A DNA stretch of 6,221 nucleotides from the NCBI GenBank assembly GCA_028710385.1, contig JAQTUC010000085.1, positions 1 through 6,221 on the forward strand, read 5' to 3'. Each line of letters begins with the position of its first letter. Positions within the stretch are counted from its first letter, which is position 1. This document shows, one piece after another, positions 1 through 5,543 of this stretch. Below the pieces are notes generated by a model. The model ran no database searches, had not been told where the DNA came from, and saw only the letters and a list, made by a program, of their open reading frames with translations. A program made the position numbers and the translations under genes. Source of the DNA: Candidatus Omnitrophota bacterium (GTDB lineage: Bacteria; Omnitrophota; Gorgyraeia; Duberdicusellales; 4484-171).

Positions 1-188
1 CCCATAAACCCCCTGAATGCTGCTTCCATTCCAGGGTATTCGTTTAAATAATTGTCAAAATTTTCTTCAAGGTACTTTGTCGTCACTCCGGGCCGTACAA
101 TTTTTCCAAGCTTTTTTAAGATAAGAGCGGCAGCGCGGCCAGCTTGCCGCATGCAACTTATATCTTCATCAGAAAGAAAACTTATCAT
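1..188 (-). CDS. map: Methionine aminopeptidase type I, N-terminal part only
   Basis: This metallo-enzyme removes the initiator methionine from nascent proteins. The ATG at 186-188 overlaps the adk stop (ATGA), and the frame stays open to the left edge, giving 62 complete codons. The translation begins MISFLSDEDISCMRQAGRAA and continues to V-R-P-G-V-T-T and E-A-A-F-R-G-F-M-G. This matches the family N-terminus (S-x-x-E/D-I-x-x-M-R-x-A-G, then K/R-P-G-V-T-T, then A-F-x-G-Y). The metal-binding residues of the C-terminal pita-bread fold lie outside the window. No clear Shine-Dalgarno sequence precedes the start, so translation probably depends on re-initiation after adk. Identity rests on about a quarter of the usual length plus the secY-adk-map order. 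Confidence 0.93.
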   Translation of the reverse strand, partial: MISFLSDEDISCMRQAGRAAALILKKLGKIVRPGVTTKYLEENFDNYLNEYPGMEAAFRGFM

Positions 189-814
189 GACAACTTATCT
201 TTTATCCGCGTAAGAACAATATCCTTGTCTCCGCGCGCATCAATTGCGACAAGTTTTTTCTTTTCCTTGTAATAATCAAGGAGGCTTTGGTTTTCCTTAA
301 GGAAAACCTCCCAACGTTTTTTAATGACGTCCGGGGTATCGTCTTTGCGCTGTATTAATTCGGAGCCGCACTTATCGCATATGCCTGTCTTTTTGGGAGG
401 CATATTTATAAGATGATAATTCGCTCCGCATTTTTTACAAACTAATCTTTTTGTAAGGCGCTCTAAAATTGTTGGTTCATCCACTTCAAGATAAATAAAA
501 ACGTCTATGCTTGCGCCTTTCTTTTCCAAAATAGCGTCAAGGGTTTTCGCCTGGTTAAGGTTACGCGGATAACCGTCAAGTATAAAATTTTCGTCGTTAA
601 GATTCTCTTCAACGACCTTTGAAACAAGCGTATCGGGAACAAGCAAACCCTTCTCCATGTAATTTTTTACTTCGTTACCAAGGGGGCTGTCCTTTTTTAC
701 TTCTTCCCTGAAAATATCTCCCAAAGATATGCGTTTTAATTTGTAATAATCGCTTAAAACTATCGCCTGAGTGCCCTTGCCGGAACCTGGTGCTCCAAAA
801 AGAATTACTTTCAC
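185..814 (-). CDS. adk: Adenylate kinase, zinc-LID type, GTG start
   Basis: This cytoplasmic enzyme interconverts ATP plus AMP with two ADP and sets the adenylate balance. The 209 residues show the P-loop G-A-P-G-S-G-K-G-T-Q at 7-16, the AMP-binding region starting S-L-G-D at 30-33, L-L-V-P-D-T-L-V at 57-64, and the D-G-Y-P-R motif at 80-84. The long-form LID carries C126-x2-C129 and C146-x2-C149, the zinc-binding set, followed by the R-K-D-D-T-P block at 156-161. The common S-T-G-D reads S-L-G-D and the common D-G-F-P-R reads D-G-Y-P-R, both conservative. The start is GTG at 812-814, with AAAGGA (821-826) 6 bases upstream; secY ends 20 bases before it. The stop overlaps map in an ATGA junction. 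Linkage to secY and map is the standard bacterial arrangement. Confidence 0.98.
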   Translation of the reverse strand: MKVILFGAPGSGKGTQAIVLSDYYKLKRISLGDIFREEVKKDSPLGNEVKNYMEKGLLVPDTLVSKVVEENLNDENFILDGYPRNLNQAKTLDAILEKKGASIDVFIYLEVDEPTILERLTKRLVCKKCGANYHLINMPPKKTGICDKCGSELIQRKDDTPDVIKKRWEVFLKENQSLLDYYKEKKKLVAIDARGDKDIVLTRIKDKLS

Positions 815-834
815 GTTTAATCCTTTCTTAAAAA

Positions 835-2175
835 TTAACGCCTTGCTTTTAAAGAACCGCCCTTGATAAACCCTTCGTAGTGACGGACCATTAACTGGCC
901 CTCTATCTGCTTCATTGTATCAAGAATAACGCCCACCATAATCAGAAGCGTTGTGCCGCCGAAAAATGATGCAAGCGCATAACTTGGCACATTAAATATG
1001 TGCATTATGAAATTCGGAAAAATCGCAACCAGCGATACGTATAAAGCTCCGACAAAAACAATCCTGGTTGCCACAAAATCAAGATATTCGCCGGTAGTTT
1101 TTCCCGGCCTTATTCCGGGAATAAATCCGCCGTATTTTTTAAGGTTATTGGATATTTCCTGCGGATTAAAAACTATCGCCGTATAAAAATACATAAAGAA
1201 AAATATAAGCAAAACGTAAATAAAATTATACCAAATGCCGCGCTCCTGAAGAAGCATCTGCAGGAAAACTACTATTTTAAACTTTTTCGGCATAAACGTT
1301 GCGAGAGTCGCCGGAAAAAGTATAACGCTCTGAGCAAAGATTATCGCGATAACTCCGGACATATCCACCCTTATCGGAAGATATGTACTCTGCCCTCCGT
1401 AAACGCGCCTTCCAACTACGCGCTTTCCGTACTGAACGGGAATTCTTCTCTGCGCCTGGGTAAAAAGTATAACCGCCATAACAATTAAAACCCACAACAC
1501 CAAAAGCGCGATGACGGTTGTTATCGGAATATCCTTTGTTGAAGTTAAAACATACAACTGGGTAAGAGAAGACGGTATCCTTGAAATAATGCTTGTCATA
1601 ATTATAAGAGATATTCCGTTACCTATACCTCTTTCCTGGATCTGCTCTCCCAGCCACATTATGAAAACAGTTCCGCAAGTAAGGGTTAAGACTGTGATAA
1701 ACTTAAATACAATTCCGGGGTCGTGCACCATCTGAATGCCCTGGAAGTTCCCGGGATTTTCGAGCCACATCGCAAGGAACAACCCCTGTATTACGCAAAG
1801 AAAAAATGTCAAATATCTCGTATACTGGTTTATCTTTTCATATCCGGCCTTACCTTCCTTGGCAAGTCTTTCCAAGTGCGGGATTACCGCAGTTAACAAC
1901 TGCATAATAATTGAGCTTGAAATGTAAGGCATAACTCCCAAGGCAAAAATACTTAAACGGTCCAGCGCGCCGCCGGTAAAAATACCGATTATTCCAAGAA
2001 GGGTCTGGCCCTGGGTTCTCTGCAGATTTTCAAAAAATTTATTAAGAGCGAAAGTATCTATTCCGGGCGTAGGTATATAACAGCCTATTCTGTAAACCAC
2101 AAGAAGAGCAAGGGTTATAAGAACTTTTTTCTTTAACTCTTCTATTTTAAATATATTTTTTACCGCTTCAAACAT
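835..2175 (-). CDS. secY: Preprotein translocase channel subunit SecY
   Basis: SecY is the inner-membrane channel of the Sec translocon, working with SecE, SecG and the SecA motor or the ribosome. The 446 residues hold about ten hydrophobic spans, near 18-35, 73-98, 118-137, 154-174, 182-199, 218-238, 270-293, 315-336, 370-390 and 402-420. Family signs are Y-R-I-G-x-Y-I-P-T-P-G-I-D after the first span, a glycine-rich plug region near 60-72, G-V-M-P-Y-I-S-S-S-I-I at 80-90, G-E-Q-I-Q-E-R-G-I-G-N-G at 176-187, the cytoplasmic loop A-Q-R-R-I-P-V-Q-Y at 241-249 that meets SecA or the ribosome, the loop G-G-F-I-P-G-I-R-P-G at 349-358, and F-G-G-T-T-L-L-I near the last span. Length and ends are normal. 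The ATG at 2173-2175 overlaps rplO, with GGAGG (2185-2189) 9 bases upstream. Confidence 0.99.
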   Translation of the reverse strand: MFEAVKNIFKIEELKKKVLITLALLVVYRIGCYIPTPGIDTFALNKFFENLQRTQGQTLLGIIGIFTGGALDRLSIFALGVMPYISSSIIMQLLTAVIPHLERLAKEGKAGYEKINQYTRYLTFFLCVIQGLFLAMWLENPGNFQGIQMVHDPGIVFKFITVLTLTCGTVFIMWLGEQIQERGIGNGISLIIMTSIISRIPSSLTQLYVLTSTKDIPITTVIALLVLWVLIVMAVILFTQAQRRIPVQYGKRVVGRRVYGGQSTYLPIRVDMSGVIAIIFAQSVILFPATLATFMPKKFKIVVFLQMLLQERGIWYNFIYVLLIFFFMYFYTAIVFNPQEISNNLKKYGGFIPGIRPGKTTGEYLDFVATRIVFVGALYVSLVAIFPNFIMHIFNVPSYALASFFGGTTLLIMVGVILDTMKQIEGQLMVRHYEGFIKGGSLKARR

Positions 2176-2615
2176 TGAGCCTCTCCTCCGGCTTCTTCTA
2201 TGATCTTTATGGCTTTCGCTGAAAATTTATCAGCCTTAAAAGTTGCCTTCACAGCGATCTTATCTTTTACGTCGGCAAGTATCTTAACCGGCATAGCAGC
2301 GTCTTTTATAAGCTTCGCCGCCTCTAAAGCCTGAGGATCTATTTCTTTTGCTCCTTTTATTTTTTCCTGTATATCGTTAAGGTTAACCACCTGAAAAATT
2401 TCTTTTGAGTAAACGTTAAAGCCTCTTTTAGGCATTTTGCGGGCATAGGGGATATTTCCTCCGTTAAAACCCACATAAGGCCATACAGAGCCGCTTCTTG
2501 AACCAGCCCCTTTGTTTCCTCTGCTTGCGGTTTTTCCCCATCCGCTACCTGTCCCTCTGCCTAAACGTTTTCCTGTTTTCTTCTTTATTCTTAATTTTAT
2601 TTTGGATAAGTCCAT
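2160..2615 (-). CDS. rplO: 50S ribosomal protein L15 (uL15)
   Basis: L15 is a late-assembly 23S rRNA-binding protein with a long basic N-terminal extension and a globular C-terminal domain. The 151 residues are of usual length. The extension shows G-K-R-L-G-R-G-T-G-S-G-W-G-K-T, then G-N-K-G-A-G-S-R-S-G-S, F-N-G-G-N-I-P and M-P-K-R-G-F, followed by the C-terminal domain ending F-S-A-K-A-I-K-I-I-E-E-A-G-G. The family often has G-H-K-G where this has G-N-K-G. The ATG at 2613-2615 starts two bases after the rpsE stop, with AAGAAGG (2623-2629) 7 bases upstream in rpsE. Its 3' end overlaps secY by 16 bases, and its E-A-G-G-E codons carry the secY Shine-Dalgarno sequence. Confidence 0.98.
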   Translation of the reverse strand: MDLSKIKLRIKKKTGKRLGRGTGSGWGKTASRGNKGAGSRSGSVWPYVGFNGGNIPYARKMPKRGFNVYSKEIFQVVNLNDIQEKIKGAKEIDPQALEAAKLIKDAAMPVKILADVKDKIAVKATFKADKFSAKAIKIIEEAGGEAQCLKR

Positions 2616-2617
2616 GG

Positions 2618-3100
2618 TTACGCCTTCTTTAATTGCCCTAAAGCAACAAATGTAGCCTTAACTACATTTATAGGGTTTGTGGATTTTTTTAAAACTTTGG
2701 TTAATATATCGTGTATGCCTGCGCATTCGCATATAGCGCGTAGAGTTGACGATGCGATAACTCCTGTTCCCGTAGATGCAGGCTTAAGCAATATCTGCAC
2801 TGCGCCGAATGAGCCGTATACTTCGTGAGGAATACTGGTGCCTTTTTTATTTATCATAACCAGGCTTTTTTTAGCCCTTTTAATCCCTTTTTTTATGGCT
2901 TCCGCAACTTCGTTAGCCTTGCCCAGGGCAAAACCAACCGAACCCTCAGTGTCTCCGACTACAACCAATGCCGAAAAACCCAAATTCTTTCCGCCTTTTG
3001 TTACTTTGGTTACCCTGTTTATAAAAATAACTTTTTCAACAAAGACTTTTTCTTTGGATTCGGCCCGAACTTCTTGTTTTGGGGAATTTGTGCCGTTCAA
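2618..3100 (-). CDS. rpsE: 30S ribosomal protein S5 (uS5), TTG start
   Basis: S5 sits at the mRNA entrance of the 30S subunit and affects decoding accuracy. The 160 residues are of usual length: a variable N-tail (1-20), a dsRNA-binding-like domain with I-N-R-V-T-K-V-T-K-G-G-K and F-S-A-L-V-V-V-G-D (about 27-50), V-G-F-A-L-G-K-A at 55-62, I-P-H-E-V at 90-94, L-L-K-P-A-S-T-G-T-G-V-I-A at 104-116 and N-P-I-N-V-V-K-A-T at 142-150. The loop after G-T-G-V-I-A reads S-S-T, where glycines are common. The start is TTG at 3098-3100, overlapping the rplR stop as TTGA. No in-frame ATG or GTG occurs before the conserved domain, and AAGGAGGG lies 8 bases upstream. The stop is two bases before rplO; the usual rpmD is missing from this junction. 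Confidence 0.98.
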   Translation of the reverse strand: MNGTNSPKQEVRAESKEKVFVEKVIFINRVTKVTKGGKNLGFSALVVVGDTEGSVGFALGKANEVAEAIKKGIKRAKKSLVMINKKGTSIPHEVYGSFGAVQILLKPASTGTGVIASSTLRAICECAGIHDILTKVLKKSTNPINVVKATFVALGQLKKA

Positions 3101-3450
3101 AATTTCAACCCTCCTTCTCTTGCTCCTTCTGACAAAGCCTGGACCCTTCCATGATATTTATATCCTGCCCTGTCAAAACAAACCTCTTTTATGCCAAGCG
3201 ATATTGCCTTGGCTGCTATGAGCTTACCTATTTCTTTGGCAGCTTCCTTGTTTGTGCTCTTCATGTTTTTGGCCTTAAATTCCTTGCTTAAAGTAGAGCA
3301 ACCGGCGATTACTGTATTTACGTCGTCTTTTATGAGTTGGGCATACATATGCTTCTTGCTGCGAAAAACAACTAAACGCGGTTTGTCAGTTGTTCCCTGC
3401 ACTTTTTTAGTTACTCTCTCGTGCCTTCTTTGTCTTTGCGGTAATTTCAC
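3097..3450 (-). CDS. rplR: 50S ribosomal protein L18 (uL18), GTG start
   Basis: L18 binds 5S rRNA together with L5 and anchors it in the central protuberance. The 117 residues are of usual length. Family signs are K-P-R-L-V-V-F-R-S-K-K-H-M-Y-A-Q at 23-38, V-C-F-D-R-A-G-Y-K-Y-H-G-R-V at 90-103 and the C-terminal A-R-E-G-G-L-K-F. The start codon is GTG (3448-3450), with GGGAG (3457-3461) 6 bases upstream. The N-terminal K-L-P-Q-R-Q-R-R-H-E-R-V agrees with the family. The end of the gene overlaps rpsE by four bases, and its E-G-G codons carry the rpsE Shine-Dalgarno sequence. Confidence 0.98.
   Translation of the reverse strand: MKLPQRQRRHERVTKKVQGTTDKPRLVVFRSKKHMYAQLIKDDVNTVIAGCSTLSKEFKAKNMKSTNKEAAKEIGKLIAAKAISLGIKEVCFDRAGYKYHGRVQALSEGAREGGLKF
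3109..3116 (-). promoter_or_regulatory. Shine-Dalgarno sequence fixing the TTG start of rpsE
   Basis: AAGGAGGG on the minus strand, 8 bases upstream of the TTG codon at 3100. It lies inside the E-G-G codons at the C-terminus of L18. It is among the strongest ribosome binding sites in the window, which fits the need to support a weak TTG start. Confidence 0.85.
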
Positions 3451-3482
3451 TTAAGTCTCCCTTCTTTTCGTTTTTAAAATTG

Positions 3483-4022
3483 TTACTTTGCTAAAGCTTT
3501 TCCGAGTTTTTTCTTTACTTCTTCGCCTACGTAGCGGATACCTTTTCCCTTGTAGGGCTCTGGCGGATAAATTTTATGCAGTACTGCCGCGAACTGGCCG
3601 ACTTTCTGCCTGTCTGCGCCCTCAATTATAATACGGTTTGGATTTGGAACTGTAACTTTCAAATCTTTTGAAACAGGCAACTCAACCGGGTGGGAAAAAC
3701 CCATTGCCAAAACCAAGGTTGCGCCCTTCATTGTAGCTTTATACCCTGTTCCCACTATATCAAGCTCTTTTTTATAGCCTTCAACAACGCCTTTTACCAT
3801 ATTGGCAATTATCGCTCTTATTGTGCCGTGGAGGCTGCGGACTCCTTTTTCTTCGCTTTCTCTTTTTACGAGAACCTTATCGCTTGCAATCTCCAGGGTT
3901 ATTCCGCTTGGAATACTTAGATTAAGCTTTCCCTTTGCCCCTTCAATGAGCAAGCTATTGTTTGACATGCTTGCTTTTACCCCTTTAGGGAGCTGAACTG
4001 GTTGTTTTCCTATTCTTGACAT
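3483..4022 (-). CDS. rplF: 50S ribosomal protein L6 (uL6)
   Basis: L6 binds 23S rRNA near the sarcin-ricin loop and the factor-binding site. It has 179 residues, the usual length, made of two similar domains. Visible are the N-terminal M-S-R-I-G-K-Q-P-V, L-H-G-T-I-R at 64-69, I-V-G-T-G-Y-K-A at 89-96, G-F-S-H-P-V-E at 108-114, G-A-D-R-Q-K-V-G-Q-F-A-A at 135-146 and P-P-E-P-Y-K-G-K-G-I-R-Y at 153-164. The start ATG at 4020-4022 is fixed by the conserved M-S-R-I-G-K start. However, the 15-base gap after rpsH is A/T-only, and no Shine-Dalgarno sequence can be seen there or in the last rpsH codons. Initiation may depend on coupling to rpsH or on an unstructured leader. Confidence 0.99.
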   Translation of the reverse strand: MSRIGKQPVQLPKGVKASMSNNSLLIEGAKGKLNLSIPSGITLEIASDKVLVKRESEEKGVRSLHGTIRAIIANMVKGVVEGYKKELDIVGTGYKATMKGATLVLAMGFSHPVELPVSKDLKVTVPNPNRIIIEGADRQKVGQFAAVLHKIYPPEPYKGKGIRYVGEEVKKKLGKALAK

Positions 4023-4037
4023 ATTTTTAATTATTGA

Positions 4038-4433
4038 TTACCAAACCTTTCCTATATATTCTCCGCCTATCCCTTTAGCCTTTGCTTCTTTATCTGTAAG
4101 GATATTCGCCGATGTAGAAATAAGAGCGATACCATAGCCGCGCAAAACAGATGGAATTTTTTCTTTTTTAACATAAATCCTTCTGCCTGGTTTTGATACC
4201 TTTTGTATTCCGTTAATTACGTTCTTTTTTCCGTCGTATTTTAAATATACTTTTATATTTTTGAAATTTTCCAAATCAATTTCCTTGAAATTCTCAAGGT
4301 AACCTTCTTTTTTAAGTATCTCACAGATTTTTAAAAGCACCTTTGAATAAGGCAGCAAAGTATCTTCTTTTCTTGCCATTACAGCATTTCTTATCATCGT
4401 AAACGCATCTGCAACTAAATCAGTTCTACTCAT
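4038..4433 (-). CDS. rpsH: 30S ribosomal protein S8 (uS8)
   Basis: S8 is a primary 16S rRNA-binding protein that organises the central domain of the 30S subunit. In E. coli it is also the translational repressor of the spc operon; that role here is not shown by the sequence. The 131 residues are of usual length. Visible blocks are D-A-F-T-M-I-R-N-A at 9-17, V-S-K-P-G-R-R-I-Y-V at 79-88, and the C-terminal I-S-T-S followed by L-T-D-K-E-A-K and G-I-G-G-E-Y. The usual glycine-rich turn after S-T-S (often K-G-V or R-G-V) reads A-N-I, and the usual final segment (often L-C-Y-V-W) reads I-G-K-V-W. These are modest departures. The ATG at 4431-4433 has AAGGAG (4441-4446) 7 bases upstream. Confidence 0.99.
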   Translation of the reverse strand: MSRTDLVADAFTMIRNAVMARKEDTLLPYSKVLLKICEILKKEGYLENFKEIDLENFKNIKVYLKYDGKKNVINGIQKVSKPGRRIYVKKEKIPSVLRGYGIALISTSANILTDKEAKAKGIGGEYIGKVW

Positions 4434-4459
4434 TAAACGTCTCCTTCAATTTTCTTAAA

Positions 4460-4654
4460 TTACCAGCTTGCTTTCTTTAAACCGGGAATAACTCCCTGCC
4501 AGGCTAGTTGCCTGAAACAAATACGGCAAAGTTCAAAATCCCTGATGTAACCGCGCGGCCTGCCGCACAAACGGCAGCGGTTTCTATAACGGGTTGAAAA
4601 CTTTGGTTTAATTTTTTCTTTTTTCCATTTCTCAATCTTTGCGGTGGTTGCCAT
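4460..4654 (-). CDS. rpsN: 30S ribosomal protein S14 (uS14), type Z (zinc-binding)
   Basis: S14 binds 16S rRNA in the head of the 30S subunit and is needed for late assembly and the A site. The protein has 64 residues, matching the short zinc form (about 61) rather than the roughly 100-residue zinc-free form. Two zinc-knuckle pairs are visible, C27-x2-C30 (in R-C-R-L-C-G-R-P-R-G) and C43-x2-C46 (in L-C-R-I-C-F-R-Q-L-A), and the protein ends in the conserved G-V-I-P-G-L-K-K-A-S-W. The N-terminus is slightly longer than usual. The ATG at 4652-4654 lies one base past the rplE stop. It is preceded by a perfect AGGAGG (4659-4664), four bases upstream, which also encodes the two terminal arginines of L5. 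Confidence 0.99.
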   Translation of the reverse strand: MATTAKIEKWKKEKIKPKFSTRYRNRCRLCGRPRGYIRDFELCRICFRQLAWQGVIPGLKKASW

Positions 4655-4655
4655 T

Positions 4656-5225
4656 TTACCTCCTGAAAGGAAAACCTAACAAATTAAGTAATTCTTTTGC
4701 TTCTTTGTCTGTTTTTGCGCTTGTATGCACTGTTATGTTCATACCCTGCGCGCGGGTTATTTTATCCGGCTCAAGTTCTGCAAACACATTTTGTTCCGTA
4801 AGGCCGAACGTATAGCTTCCTCTTCCATCAAAAGAATTTGCCGGAAGGCCCCTAAAGTCGCGGATTCTGGGAGCTGCGACAGTTACGAACCTGTCTAAAA
4901 ATTCATACATACGGTAACGGCGCAAAGTAACGCAGCAACCGACCGGAACGCCTTTCTTTAATTTAAAGTTTGATATGGGTTTACGCGAACGGCAGATTTT
5001 TGCTTTTTGCCCGCCGATTACAGCAAGCTCTTCAGCTGCTTTTTCCGTAAGCTTTGGGTCGGTAATAGCCGCGCCAACACCCATATTAATAACAATCTTA
5101 ACCATTCTAGGCACTGCCAAAGTGTTCTTGTAGCCGAATTTTTCCTTCATTTTGGCAATGACTTCCTCGCGGTAAACCTTAAGCAGCCTTGGAATGTATT
5201 TTTCTTTTAAATCTCCTGTTGACAT
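4656..5225 (-). CDS. rplE: 50S ribosomal protein L5 (uL5)
   Basis: L5 binds 5S rRNA and the central protuberance of the 50S subunit and contacts S13 and P-site tRNA. The call gives 189 residues (family usually about 180) starting M-S-T-G-D-L-K-E-K-Y. Family blocks include I-N-M-G-V-G-A-A, I-G-G-Q-K-A-K-I, S-N-F-K-L-K-K-G-V-P-V-G-C, R-M-Y-E-F-L-D-R-F, P-R-I-R-D-F-R-G-L, S-F-D-G-R-G-S-Y and the C-terminal L-L-N-L-L-G-F-P-F. An in-frame ATG three codons earlier (5232-5234) is possible. The only Shine-Dalgarno-like sequence, AAGGA at 5236-5240, lies 1 base from that ATG but 10 bases from the ATG at 5223-5225, so the later start is preferred. The gene overlaps rplX by 19 bases and ends one base before the rpsN start. 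Confidence 0.97.
   Translation of the reverse strand: MSTGDLKEKYIPRLLKVYREEVIAKMKEKFGYKNTLAVPRMVKIVINMGVGAAITDPKLTEKAAEELAVIGGQKAKICRSRKPISNFKLKKGVPVGCCVTLRRYRMYEFLDRFVTVAAPRIRDFRGLPANSFDGRGSYTFGLTEQNVFAELEPDKITRAQGMNITVHTSAKTDKEAKELLNLLGFPFRR
4659..4664 (-). promoter_or_regulatory. Perfect Shine-Dalgarno sequence of rpsN within rplE
   Basis: AGGAGG on the minus strand, followed by the rplE stop TAA, one A and the rpsN ATG. The hexamer doubles as two AGG arginine codons at the C-terminus of L5. The spacing of four bases is short but the complementarity to the 16S rRNA 3' end is complete. Confidence 0.9.
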
Positions 5226-5521
5226 TTTTTGCATATCCTTATTTTGTTTTTGTCTTTTAATGTTTTAATGCCAAATCTGACCGGCTTTGAGCAGCTTGAG
5301 CAAAACAGCGCAACCTTTGCAACGTTTAACGGCATAGGCAATTCCTTTATACCGCCAACGTCAGCTTCAGAGCGTTTTTTCATATGCTTTTTTGAAAGAT
5401 TCAGTCCCTCAACTATTACTTTTGACTTGTCTTTCAAAATCTCAAGAATTTTGCCGCTTTTACCTCTGTCTTTGCCGGAAATTATAAATACCTTATCGCC
5501 TTTTTTAATTCCTAAACTCAT
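5207..5521 (-). CDS. rplX: 50S ribosomal protein L24 (uL24), zinc-ribbon form
   Basis: L24 starts assembly of the 50S subunit by binding the 5' domain of 23S rRNA and sits near the peptide exit tunnel. The 104 residues begin with the KOW motif (K-K-G-D-K-V-F-I-I-S-G-K-D-R-G-K-S-G-K-I, residues 6-25), followed by V-I-V-E-G-L-N-L at 35-42 and the P-M-P-L-N-V-A-K-V block at 62-70. Two cysteine pairs, C74-x2-C77 and C97-x2-C100, form the zinc-binding C-terminal ribbon seen in many bacterial L24 proteins. The ATG at 5519-5521 has a GAGG Shine-Dalgarno sequence 5 bases upstream (5527-5530). The gene's 3' end overlaps the rplE start, so the second cysteine pair is encoded across the rplE initiation region. 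Confidence 0.99.
   Translation of the reverse strand: MSLGIKKGDKVFIISGKDRGKSGKILEILKDKSKVIVEGLNLSKKHMKKRSEADVGGIKELPMPLNVAKVALFCSSCSKPVRFGIKTLKDKNKIRICKKCQQEI
5236..5240 (-). promoter_or_regulatory. Ribosome binding site deciding the rplE start
   Basis: AAGGA on the minus strand, inside the last codons of rplX. It is 1 base upstream of one in-frame ATG (5234) and 10 bases upstream of the next (5225). Only the second spacing is workable, which favours the 189-residue form of L5 over a 192-residue form. Confidence 0.6.
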
Positions 5522-5543
5522 TTAAACCTCACTTCGCTCGGTT

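Noticed and set aside
815..834. A separate promoter for adk-map
   Set aside because: The gap after secY is only 20 bases and is accounted for by the adk ribosome binding site; no convincing -35/-10 pair was seen.
1277..1495. A 72-codon minus-strand open frame inside secY in another frame
   Set aside because: SecY is intact and conserved across this stretch; the alternative frame shows no family features.
2825..3221. Two overlapping plus-strand open frames of 109 and 127 codons opposite rpsE and rplR
   Set aside because: They are antisense to clearly conserved ribosomal proteins, overlap each other in different frames, and resemble no recognisable family; they are shadows.
5200..5275. An E. 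coli-like S8 repressor-binding helix at the rplX-rplE junction
   Set aside because: The region is A-rich with no evident stem resembling the S8 site on 16S rRNA, so S8 autoregulation at this point is not supported by the sequence.
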